A DNA stretch of 64,000 nucleotides. Origin: Latrodectus hesperus (lineage: Eukaryota > Arthropoda > Arachnida > Araneae > Theridiidae). Both the position numbers and the translations under genes were made by a program. The notes under the pieces were generated by a model. The model was not told the DNA's origin and did not search any database. It was given only the letters and a program-made list of their open reading frames with translations. Below, piece after piece: positions 58,865 to 64,000 of this stretch; position 1 is the stretch's first letter; every line of letters begins with the position of its first letter. The stretch spans positions 47,621,172-47,685,171 of the forward strand of contig CM075857.1 of assembly GCA_037975125.1 (NCBI GenBank). Reading direction: 5' to 3'.

Positions 58865-59417
58865 GTAAACCATAGAGCTAGGAGTAGCTCTTAGCTCTTA
58901 GCTCTATGCGGTAAACACCACTCTCGCATCGATCGTACGAGAAACTCGTTTGTCGGTCTTGATGACGTCATATTGCAAATTCGGACGAGAAACTCGGAAC
59001 GTGTAAACAGGCCTTAAGGCAAGACAATCCATTAAACGAAAGATGACTGGTTGAGTTTATTCCCTCAAAATTCCCGGGACTTATACATCTCTAACTTCGC
59101 ATAGTGTACAATTAAAAAAGTATAAAAGAAGGAATCTAATTTTCATAGAATTGCATTTTTTGTTTTATGACAGATTTATACTATTTGTACAAATAAGAAT
59201 ATACATACAAAATTATTCATTCGAAATTGAACTGAAAACCGTTATTTTTGACAGAACGAAAACCGGAACTGAACCGAACTAAAAAAAATTACGGTTCAAA
59301 GCTTTGGCTTCTACTTTCCTTTTCTACCTCTTAGAGTCAAATAATACGAATGATTTGTGGCAAGTATTGCTCATCTGTAAGGTTATCATTCCTACTGAAT
59401 TGTAAAACAATTCAGAA

Positions 59418-59421
<4 letters not shown>

Positions 59422-59498
<77 letters not shown>

Positions 59499-59515
59499 GT
59501 ATATATATATATACT
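59422..59515. repeat. (CT)n(AT)n compound microsatellite
   Basis: About 15 CT units run directly into AT repeats, broken once by ACACAGGT. Confidence 0.95.
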
Positions 59516-59555
59516 CTCCCTAGTTGCAAAAAATCTTTACACTATAGCAGTTAAT

Positions 59556-59680
59556 CGTGGCTTTGTCTAGTTCCATATTGGCAGTCTATACTGGGAGAAT
59601 CCTGGATGGTCTACATTTTGTTATATAGGGCCAATGTAGGTTGCTAAGATAGGACGAAGCTTTGCTACCTACAATGCTAT
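59556..59680 (-). repeat. Inverted relative of the 4.63-kb dispersed repeat
   Basis: The reverse complement contains CCTATCTTAGCAACCTACAT, AAAATGTAGACCATCCAGGA and CTAGACAAAGCCACGATTA, matching 4780-4905 at most positions. The two copies are in opposite orientation about 55 kb apart. Confidence 0.75.
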
Positions 59681-60099
59681 ACAGTTGTATAACAAAGAAA
59701 TAAAAATCTTTCGTAGCCCTTCGAAGGAGGAAGTAATAACATTTCTTTATCTATTAAATACACCTAACATTAATGGGATTATAATCAACTTAATCATTTT
59801 TTTCGTGAATTATTCAGCTCATTACGCAATTCTGACAAAGAAATTTAAGTTGATTCATTGGTTTTCAAAGTATTCACATAGTAGGTAAAGAGCAGTGTGA
59901 ATATAATTAAGACCTAATTGTACATTAGGAAAAGTAAGTACGAAAACCAAAGGAAAACATCTGACAGTTCCAATTAAAAAAATAGAGCACTTTTATAGCT
60001 AAATTATTAACTCATTTCAAATAATTTTTATAAGAAACGAATTATATAATGCATAACTAAAATAATTTCAAAAAGCAGGATTATCTTAATCTTTTTTTA

Positions 60100-60297
60100 T
60101 CGCCCTCTTACAGTGAATACATGCATTATCATTGATCTCTTACTCGTGAATTTGTGTTCGTTCATCGTCAACAAGTCATATGACTGCTGTTCGTTTGATA
60201 GAGGGCAAGTGTGAATTGCTAGTAAAATATTATTAAAGGGCGTTTTGAAATATTGTTCCTTTTTTGTGAAGTAACATTGTTGCCGATTCTTTGCACA
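60100..60297 (+). promoter_or_regulatory. ATP6V1A: V-ATPase subunit A promoter and non-coding first exon
   Basis: A splice donor CACA/GTAAGT lies at 60297/60298 at the end of a non-coding stretch; the next acceptor (TATATTAG ending 60554) leads into the coding exon. The 12-bp palindrome AGTCATATGACT at 60174-60185 and mirrored GCCCTCT/AGAGGGC sequences (about 60104 and 60201) lie just upstream. There is no clear TATA box. The transcription start is not determined. Confidence 0.55.
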
Positions 60298-60554
60298 GTA
60301 AGTATATTTAATTTAGATGATAACATATAAGTATTTATTGAAGGTCTGATATTTCAATTGATTAAGATCGGCTACTTACAGTTTCTATATATGAAAATTG
60401 TGAAAGTGAAAGTTTTGTTTTTTAATGTTCTGCTTAAATGCTAAATTAATTTTATTAGTAAGTGAGTTATATTTCTTATGTTTGATACATGTAATTGTAT
60501 TTTGAGCTTAATTATTCAATTTTTTTAACATAGTTAATTTTTTATGTATATTAG

Positions 60555-60654
60555 GGTATATTTAATAGATAGAAAATGACGAAGGGATTACCTAAACTTG
60601 CCGATGTTGATAAAGAATCTGAATATGGATATGTTTATGCTGTATCTGGACCTG
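60555..60654 (+). CDS. ATP6V1A: V-type proton ATPase catalytic subunit A, first coding exon
   Basis: The ATG is at 60576. The peptide MTKGLPKLADVDKESEYGYV, then YAVSGP, matches the N-terminus of V-ATPase subunit A (KLPKI..ED.ES.YGYVxxVSGPVV). The exon ends after the first base of the next codon at 60654 with donor G/GTAAGA, the same phase-1 position after SGP where a Val codon is expected. Subunit A is the ATP-hydrolysing subunit of the V1 sector that drives proton pumping into endosomes, lysosomes and other acidic compartments. No further exon was found before 64000, so the next intron exceeds 3.3 kb. Confidence 0.9.
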
Positions 60655-62611
60655 GTAAGAACTTTTTATAATTATTCAATTTATTGTTATAGTTGAATTA
60701 AATTTATGAATCTTACTCTCTGACCTACTAACTTATAAAATTTTGTTTTATAAATATTTTTATGTTTAAAATGCTATGTTTTAGGTTATTTATATTATAA
60801 ATAGTATTTCTACCCCCATTCAATTTATAAGCATAATTTGAAGATATATATGTATAAATGTATATTTGTTAGTACTTAAAAAAGTCATGTGATTTGGATT
60901 GCTGTTCATATTCCTTCTATATGAATTCCTTATGACATTTATGAAATAACATTTTATATTTTTCTAATATTTAAAATCAGTTTCTGTGATGCTGAAATAT
61001 TTTTATCACTTAATATAAATAAAAGATTGTAGAACTATTGAATACATATGAATCTGTATGCGTAAATAATTATGTAACTATGTTAAGTACAAAAAATATT
61101 CAAATGTTATTACATTTTTCGAAAAAGAAAACTTAATTAAATCTTTTAAAATTGAACTTTTTCATTAAGTTGTTATAACTGATTTGTTTGAATTATTTCT
61201 CAAAATTTTTTTTTCTATATTTCAGTTTTTCTTGTAATTAAAAGTATTTAAGAAGTAAATTAATAATATATAATAAGAGAAATTATCATAAATTTTCTGA
61301 TAGGTAAAATAAATATATAGTATTAACTCTTTCTTTTAAATATATTGTTATTGATTAAATTATAAATATATAAAAATATAAATATACAAAACTGAATTGT
61401 TTAATAATTTAAAAAAAAAAAAAGCAATTTCCAAAATGTAATTTTGTTGCGTTTTTTTGTTAATTTAGTTATGTAGTAAATAGTAAAATCTAGAATGCAA
61501 AAGAAACCTATTTCAGGACTGTAATGACATACTCACTGGGTGCCTATGTTTTAAAGATGCCCCCACTTCTGACTAAATGTTTTACTTGTTGTTTTACCTT
61601 GTTTTACTAAATGGTAAATGTACTAGCAATCAGGCATTGAAAGCAACCATTACATCAAGAATGAATAAATATTGTATTATACTATTTATATGTTGTATAT
61701 AATAAGACATTGTTAGTCTTTATGGGCAGAGTTTGAAGCAGATATTATTTACAAAATAATCGAAAACATATTGGATTTTGTGCAATTTCCTCTTTAATTT
61801 GTAGCAATAAATGTTGAAGGGATATATTATTGTGCTATTTAATTTATGATAGTTGATTTTTTAATTTAATATAGATGTAAATTAACAAGAAATTATCTAC
61901 TTAAATAGTAAAAAATGGACTGGGAAATATTTTTTCTTTAATATTAATAATAAAATTGGAAACCATTACTCCAGACAGCTTTGTTATTTAAAGCAGTGGT
62001 TAACGAAACGGATAATAAAATTAGAAAATATGGTTTTTAAGGGTGTAAGCCTGATTTAAATTTTAACTAAGAGATTTTTTCCTTAACTTGAATATTGTCA
62101 TTTTCTCCTAACTTTACAGTTAGGATTTGTCATAATGAAATCTTTTTCTTTGGAGTTCACCTTCTTTCTCAATGTTTGCCATAATTTTTGGGAAAAATGA
62201 ATAATACTTTACCTTAAATATTATTTATTGACTAATAATTGACTTTTTCTTATACATCTTTTGGAAATATCTATAAGATATAAATTAAATTTTTTATTAG
62301 GAAGTTTACTTATTTAATTTGTAACTACTAAATCTATTGATGAAAAAAATATACTTTTTCATTTCTAGAACTTTTTTCTTTTCATCTAAAATAACATAAT
62401 TTTCAAAATATGTCTACTTTGATATTTTAATATATTTAGATATTTCTTAGTTTGTTATTTCCATAATTTTAAATGTTTCATGAAAGATTTAAAACATTTT
62501 TCTTGTGTGTAAGTTTAGATTTTGATTCTGAGTTTGGAATAAATTTACTCATTTCAACAAATTCTGATGCAGCAAATTTATCTCAGAAAACTATTTTGAA
62601 ATTATTGGAAG

Positions 62612-62689
<78 letters not shown>

Positions 62690-62849
62690 CTCTTTTATTG
62701 AAGGGGATTACATTTAAAGCTGTTAATACTGTTCGTTCTGTACTCATTCTTACTGCATGTCCTTCCTATTTTATTCTGCATAGTTTTATGGACTTGATAA
62801 TGTCATCAATATTAAAAATCTTAGATACATTAAAATTATCTTTCTCCAT
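60655..62849. other. V-ATPase subunit A intron, AT-rich
   Basis: No exon continuing subunit A (for example a MYELVRVG-coding block) was found. It contains an (AT)n tract at 62615-62688, over which an open frame only encodes an Ile-Tyr repeat. Confidence 0.6.
62615..62688. repeat. (AT)n microsatellite
   Basis: An uninterrupted run of about 37 AT dinucleotides in the V-ATPase intron. Confidence 0.95.
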
Positions 62850-63400
62850 ATGTCATTATTGAGAACAGCTCCAAAGTTGAGTCGTAGGACTTTCCTTTAA
62901 AAGGTCACTAAGGTTTTTCTTTTTGTTAAAGTCCATTTCTCTGAGCCATAAATCAAAATTGATTTGGTCAGTGCCTTATATACTAAAATATTTGCCTTAA
63001 TTTTTATTTAGTAAGATTTTAGTAGTAATGTTAAACCAAAAAAACAGCTATTGGCTGCGATGATTCTTCTGATTTCAGGATTTGTGTCATTTTGTTTATT
63101 TCAGATACTAGATAGATGAAATTTTTTGTAAATTCAAATTAAAAAGAATATTTCAAACAATTTTAAGATGGTTTTTTTTATCACAATATATGTATTTTGT
63201 TTTCTCCACATTCACTAATAGGTTCATTTTTCTGCTGATTTTTCCAGTGCTAAATATTGCAGCTCTAAATCTTATAATAATGTCTTTGTCATTGGCATAT
63301 GCCAAAATATGCACTGATTTATTAAATGTAGTGCCTGCATTAACTATACCAGCACATCTGATCACTTTCTGTAGCGTTTGTTCAACAGAAAACTTGCATA
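62850..63400 (-). mobile_element. LINE reverse-transcriptase fragment
   Basis: The minus strand gives IRCAGIVNAGTTFNKSVHIL, then AYANDKDIII, where the catalytic (F/Y)ADD box reads YAND, and KMNLLVNVEKTKYI. Further downstream in other frames is a YKALTKSILIYGSEKWTLTK block, the RT C-terminal thumb pattern. This is a third LINE family, distinct from LINE A and LINE B/C, heavily decayed. Confidence 0.72.
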
Positions 63401-63433
63401 TTTATTTTTCTGTTCTAACTCCATTATAAATTT

Positions 63434-63592
63434 CTGCTCTTGCCTTCGGTTCAATAGTTCGTAGGCTTGAATCCCACCTTGGGCATTAATGTTTGTAGTA
63501 GTTCAGAATTCATTTTAAACCACAGGTTCAGGTCTAGCCCGCAGCTAATTAGCCCGCATGTGCTAAAAAATGTTAAGTGACAAACTTAAAAC
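63434..63592 (+). mobile_element. SINE family 1, 5'-truncated copy
   Basis: CTGCTCTTGCCTTCGGTTCA, then CTTGAATCCCACCTTGGGCA, GTTTGTAGTAGTTCAGAATT and CTAATTAGCCCGCATGTGC match the body of the copy at 13983. The A-box end is missing and no clear target duplication was found. Confidence 0.82.
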
Positions 63593-64000
63593 CATTAAAA
63601 AATTTTAAAAGATGTGCATAATTCTCCTGCAATTCATACAATTAAGATGGTTTTATTGAATGTTACTATTAAAAGTTTGATAAGTTTTGATGGAACATTA
63701 AAATCAGTGTCTTTAAAAGATTATTATTAATAATATTGTATGATGTTTTAAAATTGAACAGATGATGGGTCTCTATTTCATATTTTGTGTGTTTCTCTAA
63801 AGTTTATCTCAGGGAAAAGATTTGGTCAACTGTGGACCTTTGCAAAAGCTGTTTAATGTTAAATACATAGTTTTTTTTATTTTAATGTTATTTCTTTTAT
63901 TGTTATGTAGTTCTTTCTGTGAAAATGTTTTTGAAATTGGAATTTATAGGGTTTTTCATGTTGCTTGGTACAAAAATTATACTCATATGTTAAACCCCTA

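Larger units (their letters stand above)
56622..59014. mobile_element. PIF/Harbinger-type DNA transposon remnant
   Basis: The ends are inverted repeats of 35 bp with 33 matches: AGGCCTTTTTACACGGTCCG and on to GTCCGAA at left, the complement at the right end (CGGACGAGAAACTCGG... AACAGGCCT). TAA flanks both ends (56619-56621, 59015-59017), fitting the TWA target of Harbinger elements. Inside are one MADF-domain remnant, TGACGTCA near each end, a 14-bp hairpin (58832-58864), and a SINE inserted at 58143. No transposase was found, so it is non-autonomous or internally deleted. Confidence 0.8.

Noticed and set aside
62473..62862. 129-residue frame with a long Ile-Tyr repeat
   Set aside because: It results from an (AT)n microsatellite.
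1..64000. CRISPR arrays or prokaryotic gene clusters
   Set aside because: No regularly spaced repeats of the right kind; introns, SINEs, LINEs and a Polinton show eukaryotic nuclear DNA.

Overview
The window reads as AT-rich nuclear DNA of an arthropod. I infer a chelicerate, probably a spider, from the mix of transposon families and the intron-rich, SINE-rich layout; no single feature proves it. Only two host genes are supported, both on the + strand. The rest is intergenic DNA and a dense, nested set of transposable elements. No CRISPR array, rRNA gene, functional tRNA gene or bacterial operon is present.

Host genes. (1) Nine exons between about 7.8 and 31.4 kb encode the C-terminal half of an adenomatous polyposis coli (Apc) protein. 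They carry a 15-residue-type beta-catenin site, four 20-residue-type repeats, the conserved block between the second and third 20-residue repeats, and about seven SAMP-like (axin-binding type) repeats, mostly one per exon. Splice sites and phases agree across all nine exons, and the protein ends right after the last SAMP-like repeat. The armadillo part is not in the window. (2) At 60.1-60.65 kb lie the promoter, a non-coding first exon and the first coding exon of V-ATPase catalytic subunit A. The rest of that gene is beyond the right edge.

Mobile DNA from left to right. 1-4.63 kb: LINE A, an R1/Loa-type non-LTR retrotransposon with endonuclease, RT, RNase H and a (GAA)n tail, broken by frameshifts. 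4.63-4.93 kb: a degenerate dispersed repeat whose inverted relative is at 59.56-59.68 kb. 11.19-17.57 kb, inside an Apc intron: full-length LINE B (I-type, CCHC ORF1 plus EN-RT-RNase H), flanked by an 11-bp target duplication and itself hit by an antisense LINE A 3' fragment and by a tRNA-derived SINE. 39.4-55.7 kb: a nest in which a Tc1-like transposon was split by LINE C (sister of LINE B), LINE C was split by a Polinton/Maverick, and the Polinton integrase was split by a 1.15-kb LTR-like insertion. 56.6-59.0 kb: a PIF/Harbinger-type element with 35-bp terminal inverted repeats and a MADF-domain remnant, carrying a second-family SINE. 62.85-63.6 kb: an antisense LINE RT fragment beside another SINE copy.

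The Polinton (41.56-53.03 kb) keeps its left end and recognisable integrase, probable minor capsid, small glycine-rich protein, major capsid, adenain-type protease, packaging ATPase and the N-terminal part of protein-primed DNA polymerase B. Nearly all are broken, and the polymerase catalytic domain and right terminus are gone. It is a fossil of a virus-like element.

The strongest points for follow-up are the SAMP-like array with GMP/GRP/GKP in place of SAMP, the possibility that the Apc transcript starts without its armadillo domain, the four-level nested insertion with its inferred deletion, and several perfect long hairpins in Apc introns.
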